The notes below the pieces were generated by a model that saw only the letters and a list, made by a program, of their open reading frames with translations, was not told the origin of the DNA and ran no database searches. From Candolleomyces eurysporus (lineage: Eukaryota; Basidiomycota; Agaricomycetes; Agaricales; Psathyrellaceae): a stretch of DNA of 64,000 nt. A program made the translations under genes and the position numbers. The stretch covers positions 248,001-312,000 of the forward strand of contig JANBPK010000748.1 in assembly GCA_027579435.1 (NCBI GenBank), written 5' to 3'. This document shows positions 23,741 to 35,080 of this stretch, piece by piece. Position 1 is the first letter of the stretch. Every line of letters begins with the position of its first letter.

Positions 23741-24425
23741 ATGCCACTCTACAATAGGGCGGAGCCTCATACTTACCGGTGAGCAAACAACTCTCTCGTG
23801 GATAGCAATAAGCTAACGCGCTTCTCTTGGGTGAATTCGATAGAGGACATCGTCGACACTCGTTCAGAGCGTCAGATATTAACGAACTCGTCGAGATTCG
23901 AGCTCGACAACGGACGTTCCATGGAGCCTACAGTCGGACGGCTCTCGGCTCACTCGGATACGCTTTGACCATCCTACGTCTCTTCGATTCCCAATTTCAC
24001 CACAGTACGTCCCTTCCCTCGCTCTATCTACGCTCTTCCCTCAAGCTAACTAATTTCTTTATCGGTTCGTTCATCTCCTATCTCCTTGCCTCCCTGGCCC
24101 CCCTGCACCCAACCTCTCTATATCTCGTTGCTCGTACGGCATGATAACTGGACATAAAGTCGGGCTCCTCTTCGCCATCCTCGGCGCCCTCCTCTTCATC
24201 ATCGCCTTCTTCCGCGCCCGAATGTCCACACACGATTTCGCCGACAGACACAAAGAAGCCATCCTCATCGACCGAGCCGTCCAGACCGTCGGCCAGTCCA
24301 CCACCCGCATATTCGGTCGGCCGTTCGTCACGGCCGGGTGGAGTGTGCTGCAGGTCGCGGCCGTGGTTGGGGCGGTGGAGGTTGCCCTTTTCGTGCTCAT
24401 TCTGAAGCATGATCCGAGTCGGTAG
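23741..24425 (+). CDS. Small DUF202-family membrane protein
   Basis: Predicted protein of 154 residues with three membrane segments. Exons are 23741-23778, 23844-24004 and 24160-24425; both introns restore the frame exactly. It starts MPLYNRAEPHTYRGHRR. The family hallmark NELVEIRARQRTFHGAYSRT is the charged stretch before the first membrane helix (LGSLGYALTILRLF). The second helix is IGLLFAILGALLFIIAFF and the third WSVLQVAAVVGAVEVALF, with a basic C-terminus. DUF202 proteins are also part of the vacuolar polyphosphate machinery (Vtc1), but this protein lacks any feature that would prove that role, so function is left open. The 155 bp second intron is longer than most in the window. Confidence 0.8.
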
Positions 24426-24449
24426 TGGGGGTTCTCTGCTCCCCGTGCT

Positions 24450-24945
24450 ATCGCCCTCGAGGTTGCCTCGAGGAGAACTCAGGGCTCGAGCTGAGGATGC
24501 TTGGTCGCCGCCGTCTGGACGGGGTCTGGTTTACCGGCAGCCCTTTGAGCCTATTGGTCGGTCGGGGCTCTTGAGAGACGGCCTTCGGACTCTGTAGTTT
24601 TATCTCTCTCTATCTCTCCGTCAGCATACACATCTTTGTACATCCCACCACTGGAAACAATCGGACTTTCGGTCTAACGTTCCTCGAGGGAAAGTCAGGG
24701 TTTGAGTGTGGGTCACATCTAACTAGCGTTTACGGTTTGGAACGGGTTTGGCGGGCTAAACGGCGACCCTTAGGGACTCAATGGTTGGTCGGGGTTTTCG
24801 AGAGACAGTCTTCCGACTCGGACGTTCCTATCCCGGACTCTCGTACAGCTATCTATTCACTTCCGGTTAACGTATGCATCTTTGTACATACCCCTAGAAA
24901 CGTTAAACAATCTGATTCTCAGTCTAACCTTCTTCATACACACGA
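24450..24945. repeat. Imperfect direct duplication of about 200 bp
   Basis: The stretch at about 24520-24700 recurs in diverged form at about 24765-24940. Shared landmarks in order are TTGGTCGGTCGGGGCTCTTG versus TTGGTCGGGGTTTTCG, GAGAGACGGCCTTC versus GAGAGACAGTCTTCC, CATCTTTGTACAT in both, and AATCGGACTTTCGGTCTAAC versus AATCTGATTCTCAGTCTAAC. It lies just after the DUF202 gene, so it may be a duplicated 3' end. Confidence 0.7.
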
Positions 24946-25655
24946 AGCTGCCTCGGGGTCCATTTCCATGAGAAGAATCCGAGTCGTTGAAAATATGGCA
25001 TTAGTTGAATTCCGAAGGTATCTTTAGTGAGAGATAAACGCTTGACAGTCGGAAAAAGACCTGTCGCGAAAAGTAATGGTGGCGGTGGCTTGCTTGCCTG
25101 TACATACGGCGGCTAACGACAAGGGGGNAAAAAAGCATTGCTTTCCAAACAAACAATCCATCTTTCGAGAGAGAGACGGGATCCGAGAGAGACAAATTCA
25201 GATGAATTCGACATGATAGAAGAGATCAAGCAAGATGAATACAACGGATATGGATGGATGGATGATAATACAGAGCCTAGTAATCAGATTGACAAAAATG
25301 AAAAGGAGGAAAAAAAAAGATGGGAAGCGAGAAGATCGAAGGAGTAGAAACAGAGATAGATGGACACGGCCATGAGAGAGATAGAGATAGAAGACAGACA
25401 AATGTTCAGTAGAAAAAAACAGAAGCGGGTAAGGTGTGTATCCGACCCAGGACATCAAAGCAAAGCAAGAAACACGGTTTCCACAAAAGAAAAATCGAAA
25501 AAAGAAACGGAAACTCGAGAGAAGACCCAGTCGGAGAAAGCGAAAGAGCGAAACTAAACAGACATTCCTCCAAGAAAAAACGGGATGTGGTGTGGTGTGA
25601 AACGTGGCAAGTAAACAAAGAAGCGAAAAACCAACTCAAACGCCACCGCCCCCAG
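24946..25655. other. Purine-rich low-complexity stretch; no gene
   Basis: From about 25130 to 25620 the plus strand is strongly A/G-rich (GAGAGAGATAGAGATAGAAG and similar). Open frames here are Lys/Glu/Arg or, on the other strand, Ser/Phe runs, which is what such composition gives by chance. It probably contains the 3' untranslated region of the G-alpha gene. Confidence 0.5.
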
Positions 25656-28600
25656 CTACATAAGATCCGCCCTTCTCAGATGCTCCCGCAAGATCGACTC
25701 CTCGACTATTCATCATGATCACCACCATCAAGTCAAGTCCAACATGACAGAAAACATGTATGCACGTCATGCCCAAGTCGCACGAAGAAAAAAAAAGGCG
25801 AGACGGTTGCACGGATGGATGGATGGATGGATCCATGTTGGTCGGCGATTTACGTAGATTCATAAATCACCAACCAGGAAAGATTGGCGCCGAGTCCACG
25901 ATGGTAGCGGAAATTAAGAGACCATCAAGCCCGAAGCAAAGTCGGGGTATGTGGGGGTGTGCGGAAAGCGGACGTCCGGACGCCGGACACAAGACAACGA
26001 GCGAATAAAGGATAGGAGCGTGGAGGAAAGACAGTTCTCATCAGCTAAACCTAGCACTGGAATGGGATAATCATCGGAGGGGTAACGTACCGGCACCGAG
26101 GGTCACTGCTGTAGATTTCGTGTCCTATGAGAGAAAACAGTAGAGAAAATAGCGTCAATCAGTCTAGCCGTCGNTTCTAAAAACAAAATGAAGGGTGGCG
26201 GATATGAAATGGATGAGAACAATGAGAATCGAATCACAAGGATGATTCACAGTACTCGTGATACTCATCATCATTTCGAAGTGAATGGATGAATGAAAGG
26301 AGAAGGGAAAACGTGGGGTGGAAGAGAAGGAAGGGTAACTCGGGGAACTCATAGAGGCACCAGGAGGCAATCCAGGCACCACAGCTCCAAAAANGAACTT
26401 CGGGAAGGCTTTGGATAGAAGGATGGAAGGACTGAATACGAATCGGGATACGCACGATAACAGACGTGAGATGCACATAGAACGGTCTTTGCACAGGCGA
26501 GTTTTGCCGAGCGATCTCTTTGAAGTGCTGTTGGAAATCTATGTGTGTGAAGTGGAAAAAGATAGGCGAAAGAAGCGGTGAGAAAAGCGACTATTGTCAG
26601 TCACCGGAACACTGGACAAGCAGGGCAGCAAAAGTAAGGACGAATGCGTACATTTAGTAGCGGTGGCCAAGTCGTTTTTCCTGTCATGAAAGCTGGGCAC
26701 CGAATCGCGTATTCGAATGCCACGTGTGAGTTTAGCTTGCAGGAGGTCGCATTTGTTGAGGACTGTTAAAAAAAGAGAAGCCNTAATTAGCCAAGAATGA
26801 AAGCCAAGCAGAAAAGACGTACACAAAATTAGTTGTGTTCTGACGAGCAGTTTACACGAACAAACTGATTTCCATAGAAGGTAGCTGTCTTCTAATCTGT
26901 TCACTCGTCTATCCTCCGCTAACTTCTCGTCAAACGGCGATACTATATCATGATCAGCAGAAGCTGGACTCCGGTAGTTATGACGACTTACTAGGACTGC
27001 ATAACGAGAGAATAGATCGGATTAGTAGGCAAGTTGCATGCTGTGATCAAGTCAACAACTCACGCTAGGAAAATGAGGGCGTCCACTGCACAGCACGGAG
27101 ACCGAGGTTAGCTCGGGATGAAAACGAACAGCAACGCAAACTGACCATCATCGAAGTATGGATACCATGCTTCCCTCTGCGAGGCGAATTAGAACACAAT
27201 CAGGGTTAGAGTGGAATGCAACGTACGCTACTTCTGGTGCCTCCAACATCGTACAAGTGCCATTCTTGGCCCACCGTTCTTCCTGGAGGACGTTAGTCAG
27301 CGTTGGTGAACTTGTACGAGATGATGCAAAAATAGATGAATACCATGGTCAAAAATAAATCGATATTCTTGAACTCCAAGGGTTCTTAGACGAGCCCTCA
27401 CGACATCATCGTCAGTCGGTTGGTAGTTCTTCGATGCTATCCGGTCTGCGTCTGTGATAAAACTAGAAGACGTTGATTAGTTCCAGGCGCCTTTGGTGAT
27501 ATCGAATAAAATTGCCTACAATCCCGGCATATCCTCCAGTCGGACCTTCCTCCGAAGCAAAACCTCCTGCACAGTAGGGTCTTCCCACAATGCCTTGATA
27601 TCCTCTCTCACCTGCTCGAGTGTGTAGCCGATCGAGTCCTCCCACTCCCGAGACTCTCGGAGGGACGTGGGTGACGTCGCTACCGGACTACCGTTCCCCG
27701 AGCCGTTGCTCTCCCCGTCAGCCAAGTCTGGCCGCGAGTTTCCCTGACCTGGCGTCCGAATCTTGAACTTCTCCAGTGCCGTCTTCCAACCGTTTGATGA
27801 ATGTATCGAAAATTCCCCCATGCCCCTCCTACTTGAGCCCGAGCCCGAGCCCGAGCCACTGGGTTGGCCGAAAGGTGCAGCACTTTCCACCGTCGTCGAC
27901 TGGATCTCGAGGGTCGCAGAACCTAGCCGTCCCTCGAGCTCTAGCTGGGTTTCAATGAGCTTTGAGAGGCTTGCCCGGAGTCGGCGATGCTCATCGGTGA
28001 ACTTGAGGCGAGGAAGGGCCCGGGGCCGTGAGGACAGGTCCTCTTGCGATTCGTCGTGGTTGACCACCGGGTAGTCGGACATTTCAGCATTGAGGTGGTC
28101 GGAGACGAGGTTGACGTTGCGGACAAAGTTGAGGAAGATGACTGAACGCCATGCGGCTCGTTCTTCTGCCCATTCTCGCCGTGCATATGTGAGTTGGAAA
28201 TCTGCACCGGAATTTATGAGTATTTTGTCGACGATAAGCTCCAGAACCGCGCAACGTACTCTTGAGTGTCGCAGTCTTGCCACTTTCACTCTGGCCTGGT
28301 GTTTTTGTTATGAATGTCAGGGGGAAAAATGAACAGTGGCGTATCAAGACGGACCTAACAGCAGCAACTTGACTGGTCTCTTTTTCTTTTTCTCGTTCTC
28401 CCGCTCCCTCCTCAGCNTCTCGTCGATTTCGTCGCTGATCTTCTTCGCCTCCGCCTCTGCTGCTTCTCTGATGACCCTTTGCTCAGGTGTTTCGTCGGGT
28501 GGCGTTGCGGTCCACGCTGCCAAAGGGTCGACCTCTGGCACCGTGGGCCGAGCTGACCCACCGGGTTCTGGATCTGAGACGCAAATTTTGAAAGATTAAA

Positions 28601-28722
28601 GAGGGGGAATGTGGAAAAGAGTGTGTACGGAGAGCAGGAGGCAGGCTGTACGATGACGAGGCTGGAATTAGTAGGGGATGGAAGCTGTCGACGGCTGCGG
28701 ATGATCGCTAGGTACGGTACAT
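25656..28722 (-). CDS. Atypical heterotrimeric G-protein alpha subunit
   Basis: G-alpha subunits couple membrane receptors to effectors by GTP binding. The P-loop GQSESGKTATLK is assembled from exons near 28360 and 28290. After RREWAEERAAWRSVIFL comes a long variable insert rich in Ser and Gly (about 27700-27870). Then come the switch I region DDDVVRARLRTLGVQEYRF with its arginine finger, switch II LYDVGGTRS, VDALIFLA, SCFDEKLAEDRRVNRLEDS, the guanine-specificity motif LNKCDLL (26740), YFQQHFKEIARQNS (26456-26538), DTKSTAVTLGA (26091-26124) and the last exon VEESILREHLRRADLM, stop at 25656. Switch II lacks the usual catalytic Gln (GGTR instead of GGQR), and TCAT is replaced by TKSTAV. The last two introns are about 330 and 390 bp, long for this window. 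The start at 28722 is the least certain point: it needs a two-codon first exon (MY) spliced to HPEPGGSARPTVPEVD. Confidence 0.82.
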
Positions 28723-31190
28723 GTCAAGGAATTTCGCCAGAAAGCTGACTTCATCCCGTATACATAGCTTATAAGTTGTCCACGTCGGTGGCAATTGCCT
28801 TTGATGGGGAGCCAAGGGTCCAACAAATGCGGATGCCCCCCCGTTCCCACCGAAACTAGCGATCTTGTTCTCTTCCGTCAGTCCACGCGAGAGAGCACCA
28901 GCTGCCTGCTGTAGATCCCCAGCCTCTCGTACAATATTTTCTCGAGGGTTATGAGCCGTAACTATGGTCCAAGGCTCTGGCAACAGCGCCATACAGCTTG
29001 TCTCTAGGGAAGCCACGTATACGTACGTATATTTAACTCGTGCGTTCGCAGAACCAAGGCACAAAACCACACGGTGAGACGCCCTGAACTTCCTGAAATT
29101 CTTACTTGGCCTGACATTGATGGGTATGACGGAATCGCAAATTTCCCGACAGGTTGACATTTCTTTCCCGGAAGTATATTATCGGATGCGTACCAAGCCT
29201 AGTAAGGATATCCATAATAGTCTGTTCTCGACAACAGAAACACAAGATGGAATGACTCATACCAAACTTCTTTCCTCCACTTTCTAGAGTTCGATGGGTT
29301 GCAGTGTACGTATCTACCCTGATTCTTAATCACCTTCTTTGAGACGACGGGAATGATTGTCCATCCCAGAGGTTATCACAGCACATACGCAGCTGTGTGT
29401 CAACACCCCAGTCCCAATCCTCAGGTACGTACTTAATTATCCAGAATAGCGCTCTCACCTCAGTTCCACGAGGTGCGCCTTTACTCCCGTATGTGATGCC
29501 TTCTTGGATCTTCAGAGGCCTTCATCGTCTCCATTCCGACTCCACTCTGGTTCATCGACTGCAACGGGATGACCTTAAGTCCGACCACCAATCTTCCGGA
29601 TCCGTTTTCCCCGTGAAGAATACAACCCACCCTCCACGGAACCACAAATTATTTGCTGTGGTGTCTCTCTCGGAAAACTTGCTGGCTCTCTCCCAAAATC
29701 ATGATACCTGATCACTGCCTAGGTCATCGGGTCACTCGATACTGAATTGGCGAGCCGCACCCGACCCTGGTTGGGGGACTTGCCACCGCCATGATCTTCA
29801 ATACAAGCATTATCTTGTATATAATTGGTGTCCCGACCCTGATAATCATCTTCGGGTTTCTCCATCTGACAATACAAAGCCGCACCCGGAGCGCTTTATT
29901 AGTCCTTATCAATATCCCCTCGTGGACTCCGACACGAAGTGCTCCGACGATTTAGAGTATTTTGTCGGGCACGCTCCGCCCAAGTCGGTTATACGCCGCC
30001 TCGTCTTGTGCTTTGGTAAATGACAGATAGGCGGATAGACAGGTGGAGCGGACATACGTAACGACTGTAACAAATTCATCACTCCTGGTGTACAGGCTAG
30101 TACGTTACCACCCATCTATGATCCATCCATCCATGCTCTCCGAAACGCTTTGCTTGTTTACTCCGTCGGTGCTCAAGTATAGCCATATACATTGACAAAA
30201 TTGTACCATCTTCACCGATCACGAAAACATACCTGATTCAGCCCGCCTTGGTTGGACGAAAGTTCGGGAGTCCAGTCGATCCACCGACTATTCTGGAGTC
30301 TTTTTTCCAGCCCTAAACCGTAAGAGGTACCTGCCTTGGCGTGTGGTCTAGACGGGGTCTACACTTTACCTAACTCAGTGGGCGCTTGGATCCGATTCGA
30401 CAGAATCAAAACGAGCGATATATATATCCTCGTTTCGAACTCTATCGTCATGACCATGAATAAAACGCCATGTTTGGCCGTGATGAATGACTCCAAGGAT
30501 AATCTGGAAATAAATCAACGGCAGCTCCACCAAGCCTAGCAACAACGGAGCTTCAGAGCGAAGAAGAGAAAATAGGCGTTTTCGTAATGGATCAGGTGTG
30601 TATTAACCTCACTCGAGGCGAAATACAGGGATAGATAGCTAGATGAAGCAGGGCTACTCTATACAGATAAGGAGGACAAACAGGCGCAGAGCTCGGCCAA
30701 AATTAAATAGAACTAGCGCCGTCTACATGACCACCTGAGCAAGAGGGACAGGGTCCATAATGCTGGGCTGATTGGGTAAGGGCAGCTCGGTGATGCCTCG
30801 TCGAACCTTCGCCACCGGCGGCGATGTATGTGGGGGTGAAGGGGGGACGTATGTCGTAAACGACGGTCGACAATCCAGAAGCTAACGAGGCTGTTAAGCA
30901 CCCTGAATTCCAGCGCTCGGCGTAAACACTGGGGTCGAAAAANCTGGAGCGTAAGAACCGAGGCGATGGCTGGCAGTGGCGGCTGGTGCTGGGTGATGGC
31001 AGGTGTCGGGCAAAAGGTGAACCGGTGAAGAGGAACCATGACTTTCATTGACTGTGCTCGCCAGGAGTTTCAGGTCGTTGGGTCCATCTGGACATTCTAG
31101 ACGCAGTCACTCTAGACAGCTGCCAAAGGCGGTAGCTGCACCCTGTTGGACAAAGGGTTGGATTGGTTCCAGTCCAAATTCGGCCCTGAG
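28723..31190. other. Long stretch without a supported gene
   Basis: A 150-codon minus-strand frame (28708-29160) overlaps the likely start of the G-alpha gene and shows no domain or intron; I do not call it. The plus-strand frame at 29397-29711 and other short frames have no recognisable content. No transposase, reverse transcriptase or terminal repeats were seen. Confidence 0.4.
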
Positions 31191-31193
31191 AGA

Positions 31194-31307
31194 TCGTGTC
31201 TGGTAAAAAGCACCTGGATGGAGCAAAAACACGAGCCTTCCCTCCAGTGGTCGTGTCTGGTAAAAAGCGTCTGGATGGAGCATAAACACGAGCCCTCCCT
31301 CCAGTGC
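31194..31307. repeat. 57 bp tandem duplication (two units)
   Basis: Units 31194-31250 and 31251-31307 both begin TCGTGTCTGGTAAAAAGC and end CCTCCAGTG with few differences. Because 57 is a multiple of three, the minus-strand frame stays open through both units and repeats FLLHPGAFYQTR as FMLHPDAFYQTR. No start, domain or neighbouring exon supports a gene. Confidence 0.88.
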
Positions 31308-31425
31308 TCTTAGACCCCAGGAGATACGCTCGGGGTTGGTGAGATCGAGCCGGGGCGCAGTAGTTGCTGAGTGGTTCCCCTCTCGGCAGCTCTAGAAATT
31401 CTTGTGAAACTCGACCGACCTATTC

Positions 31426-32086
31426 TCAACGTGCGAGAAAACATTGCAGCTGGCGACGCAGTATGTGAACAGAGTTTCAAACCTTATCATGGGTGACTGA
31501 CTCATGATGCAACCAAGCAGATCACTGAATTGAATTGAACGATGGAACTGAACACGCGCACCTTTGCCTCCGAGGAACAAACGGGACCAGAAGCCAGATA
31601 ATCCAGTTCTTTGGCTGGTAAGGCCATCGGTACAAACTCCAAGCCGGATGGATGAGATGAGATTCCTTCACCATTCATTTGTGGAGGGGAATCCGGGATT
31701 GCGAGGTAGAACCTATTCCCATTAGCAATGGATCCGTCAGACAAACTTTGTCTTCGGAAATAGTAAAGACATACCGGCGACTGAAAGCATCTTGGAGTCC
31801 TATCTGGAACGTGTATGGGTAAAGTCTGTCAGTGGTTGTGAAAGCACCCTAAATTTGAATATCCACCATCTCTTCTCGGGGCATGAAAGCTTCGAAAACA
31901 GCTGTGGTTTGCCAAAAGACCGGACCAATCCCCTCCTGGGAATCACCTAGAAACATCTTCGATGCGAGTCAGCAGTAACTCGCACAAAACCTAAAGTAGT
32001 TTAGCACCTCTTTCAAGGGCCACGACAGTGTCGAAATCGAAAATAAGCAATACAATTTTGAATTCAACAGCATTATTCACTGACAT
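31426..32086 (-). pseudogene. Small unknown gene with an in-frame TAG
   Basis: The ATG at 32086 opens MSVNNAVEFKIVLLIFDFD, then TVVALERG. A 61 bp intron joins DSQEGIGPVFWQTTAVFEAF and MPREEMVDIQI. The next codon is TAG (31849-31851), after which the same frame continues openly through GAFTTTDRLYPYTFQIGL, QDAFSRR, an intron, RFYLAIPDSPPQMNGE, HPSGLEFVPMALPAKELDYL and ASGPVCSSEAK. A possible terminal exon ends at 31426. I recognise no family. The even composition and two clean splice junctions suggest a real gene; the TAG makes it either a recent pseudogene, a base error, or a stop that is read through. An alternative 41 bp intron would skip the TAG but shifts into a frame that soon stops. No sequence is restored here. 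Confidence 0.4.
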
Positions 32087-32646
32087 TCAGTTGCGACAGC
32101 CACATCAGACTGACGTGCCTTTTGGTAAACAGACAGACACGAGGGGAGCCGTACGTAGGGCTGATCATCCCTGATGACATGCGTGGATAAAAGCGAAACG
32201 CTTCTCCCGGTACGAGGTACGCGACTCGAAAGATAGTGGGTCCTCAAGGACTAATCAGGGCTAATGTCAATCTCGAAACGAAGACCATTACTCACCCTGC
32301 ACACCTTCCGTTCACTAACGTTCACCCCGCTTGTCGGAAATGAACGGCAACACACCAGAATTCTGGCGGTGAAGGGCAAGAAATTCCATCAGGATCATAA
32401 ATTTCGTATTGAAATACAGGGTTGCTTTTCAGAGAAGCAGATGCAAAAAAGAATCGGTCAAGGTAAAGTACAAAAGGAGAATAAATCACGAGAAAAAGTT
32501 CGANCNGAGNAGGCATGAGTGAGAAGGCAGAGGCTTAAAATACACGATTCCACCGCAATGGTACAGAACATAAGGAACTAGGGGAGGTAAAAACACAGAA
32601 ATGGGCATATGAAGAAGTACGCAGCGTCAGAAGGGGAAAAAACGTT
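32087..32646. other. Intergenic; no gene seen
   Basis: Short region between the small unknown gene and the 3' end of the bHLH gene. A plus-strand frame (32264-32518) with Ns shows no domain. It should contain the bHLH 3' untranslated region and the upstream region of the small gene. Confidence 0.45.
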
Positions 32647-34027
32647 TCAATCCGTTCTTTGTCGCTTTCCATCTCGCTCGGCATCACCTTCACCCTCAGC
32701 CCCTTCACCTTCAACACGACGCTTTGGTGCTGCACCCTCGTCTTTGGCGAGACCCTGCCCACCTCGGAGTAGTTCAAGTTCCCGCTCAAGCCGCTGACGA
32801 GCCGTGCGTTCTTCGTCCCAGAGGCGCTTGACTTCTTCGAGTTGGGCTTGCAAGTCACCCATGGCTTGATCCATAAGCAGCTTCTCGAGGGTCCACTTTT
32901 CGATGTTGCGAGCCTCGTTCTCTTTGAGATGATGGATGTATTGGACGGCGCGGGCTAGGATGGCACCTTTGGCCTTTTCCCCGGTGCCGTTCGGCACTAT
33001 TCGTCCAAGCTCGTTGATGCCGTCGTTGATGTTCCCTCGCCGACGGCGCTCAACTTCTTTCTAAAGGATTGTAAGAACAGAACTTAAATACGATAAGTAT
33101 GGAGATACCTACGTGATTATCNTTCCTTTGTCTCGTCCATTCATCAGTGCCAATGGCAGGATTGCGTCCCCTTCTTCCACCGGTCGAAGGAGGTGCGGAA
33201 CCGCCTCCCGGAGACGGCAACGACGCGGCTGACGTAGATGCCACAGCACCCTCCTGTGCAGGGGGAGGAGCGGGAGCCGTAGGAGAGACAGGCTTGGAGG
33301 GATCGGCTGGAGGCTGTTGGCCCTGAGGAGGCGGGGCAGGCGCTGCTTGCATTGCAACGGCGCTTAACTGGCCGAGGTTGGGTGGGCCGCGGGGGTGTGA
33401 CGATGGGCCAGGATCATTGATCCCGGGGGGTACCAGGAGGGTACTGGACGGGGGAGGCCCTGCTGATTAGGGAACGGGTTTTGGGAAAGGTTAGAAAGAG
33501 TTTGGGCGGCGTCTTGCTTTGGGTTGGGGGTCGGTTCCATCTACGAGGAAGTCGTTAGCCATCGATTTTATCCGAAGGAAGGTGGCAGAATTCATATGAA
33601 AGCCATTGCATGGTGGCATCGGGATGGCACAATGGCCTCTCGTGACCGGCCGCGTCGTGCTCGTGCTCGCCAAACGCGCCAATTAACAGTCACGTGTAGT
33701 ACGTCTAGATAGATAGCGACAATTGCCCCTTAGATTAGGAGTTTTGCCCAGAACGATACCACAATGTCTACCAGGGAAGGGGGCGATGGTCCGTATCCAA
33801 TTTTACAATCGTAGGCTACTCACCTGGGTGAAAACGCCAGGCAGGGACCGCAGCAGCTTCAAAATCTGAGCGGGCTCCAGGTTCAGGTTGTTGAGACCCA
33901 AAGCCGAGTAATCTGGATGAGGTCCAGCACCAAGCGGTACCGCAACCTGTGGGATTTGGTTTGGTTGGGCAGGAGGGGCTCCCTGGGCACCCTGAGCTAC
34001 GGCTGGGTCAGGTGCATTCGAGGACAT
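32647..34027 (-). CDS. bHLH leucine-zipper-like transcription factor
   Basis: Predicted nuclear DNA-binding protein of the E-box (USF/Cbf1-like) class. The ATG at 34027 begins MSSNAPDPAVAQGAQGAPP; exon 1 ends GVFTQ at a clean GTGAGT donor. A second exon (near 33541) contributes METP-type sequence and NLSQNPFPNQQ. A Pro/Ala-rich linker follows (PPADPSKPVSPTAPAPPP). The basic region and helix 1 span an intron near 33060-33110: TDEWTRQRKDNH then KEVERRRRGNINDGINELGR. Loop and helix 2 are GTGEKAKGAILARAVQYIHH, followed by a heptad-rich coiled coil (LQAQLEEVKRLWDEERTARQ). The tail is acidic and ends KRQRTD with the stop at 32647. The His/Glu/Arg pattern of the basic region (H..E.RRR) suits binding to CANNTG sites. 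Exon boundaries in the Pro-rich middle are uncertain because two acceptors are possible. Confidence 0.82.
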
Positions 34028-35080
34028 TGCTACTGGTTCCTGGGATGATATTTATGATTCAAGTGAGCTTTNAAGAGNCCTCTAACGCTTCGATGGCGAG
34101 AGAGGGGTTCCTTGCGGTTAGGAGGATCGGGTCCTTGTGTGCGCTTACTGCAAGCTCTGGCTCGCTACGACTGATAGCGAGTGGGACAGTGGGAAATTGG
34201 ACTTCCGTTGTTCTCAAAGGGGTGCCTCGACGNTGTTCGCCGTGCAAAATCGTCGTCAACGCTATGAGCAACGATGACGAGCCTGGATCGAAAGATGCAG
34301 AGATCAGTGGGCTGGATGAGAGGGGTGGTGATATGGGGGGGGCGTGAAGGTCACGGACAGGTCGTGATCAAAAAACCCTGTGACCTGGCAAGTCACCATT
34401 TCAGACATTCCCACGCCACTCAAGCTCCGGCATCGCCTTCGGCATGGGTTTTGCCGGGAATTAGGGTCATGTGGACGTGCGCATGGACCAGGTCAAGGGC
34501 AAACTCCGAACACGTCCCCCTGCGCTTCGATTCTTTCTCGGAGATTCGCCTTGATTGAGGGTCAAAGCGTTAATATTTCATTAGAATGGATGGAATGAAT
34601 CAAACTCACTGTTGGTCTCGGCCGAAAAACGAGACTTCACTAGATCCTTGTTCTCGTCCTTGTAGAACGTAGAACGATTGTGTTGACTGAATGCTATCCC
34701 AGGATCTCCGTCGTTCCAAGGGATCTGAGCGGCGAAGACTAGATTAGGAGTTGCCGTTTCATGTCGAAAAGCTAGCCGGGCTCCATCGTTCGCAACAGAG
34801 GAAAGTACAGGAAAGAGAAGAAAGACGTGTCGTCCGATCGTGGGTATGACCGGCCCACACCACCAGACTAACTTGGAAGCGAAATGAAATCAGGACAGTC
34901 ACGAGCATAATTTTGTAATAGGTAATTTTCCATTAAGAAATGTGCCTTATGATATTCAAAACACAACTAACACAGCGGCCTCTCGTATAGGCCCAGCAAA
35001 AGTCCGTAGTAATGACCGTCAGATAAAAGGAAGGGAAGGGTATTCAACAGAAAAAGCCCAATAATCAATAGAAAATAAGA
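34028..35080. other. Upstream of the bHLH gene, downstream of the GMC gene; no gene
   Basis: Frames at 34059-34271 (-) and 34274-34598 (+) lack domains and overlap each other. This should hold the bHLH promoter and the 3' region of the GMC gene. Confidence 0.45.

Noticed and set aside
25130..25620. Lys/Glu/Arg-rich plus-strand frames and Ser/Phe-rich minus-strand frames
   Set aside because: Explained by the purine-rich low-complexity sequence.
25812..25835. GGAT tetranucleotide run inside a G-alpha intron
   Set aside because: A simple microsatellite with no sign of function.
28708..29160. A 150-codon minus-strand frame beginning MSTCREICDS
   Set aside because: It overlaps the likely start of the G-alpha gene on the same strand, has no domain and no splice support.
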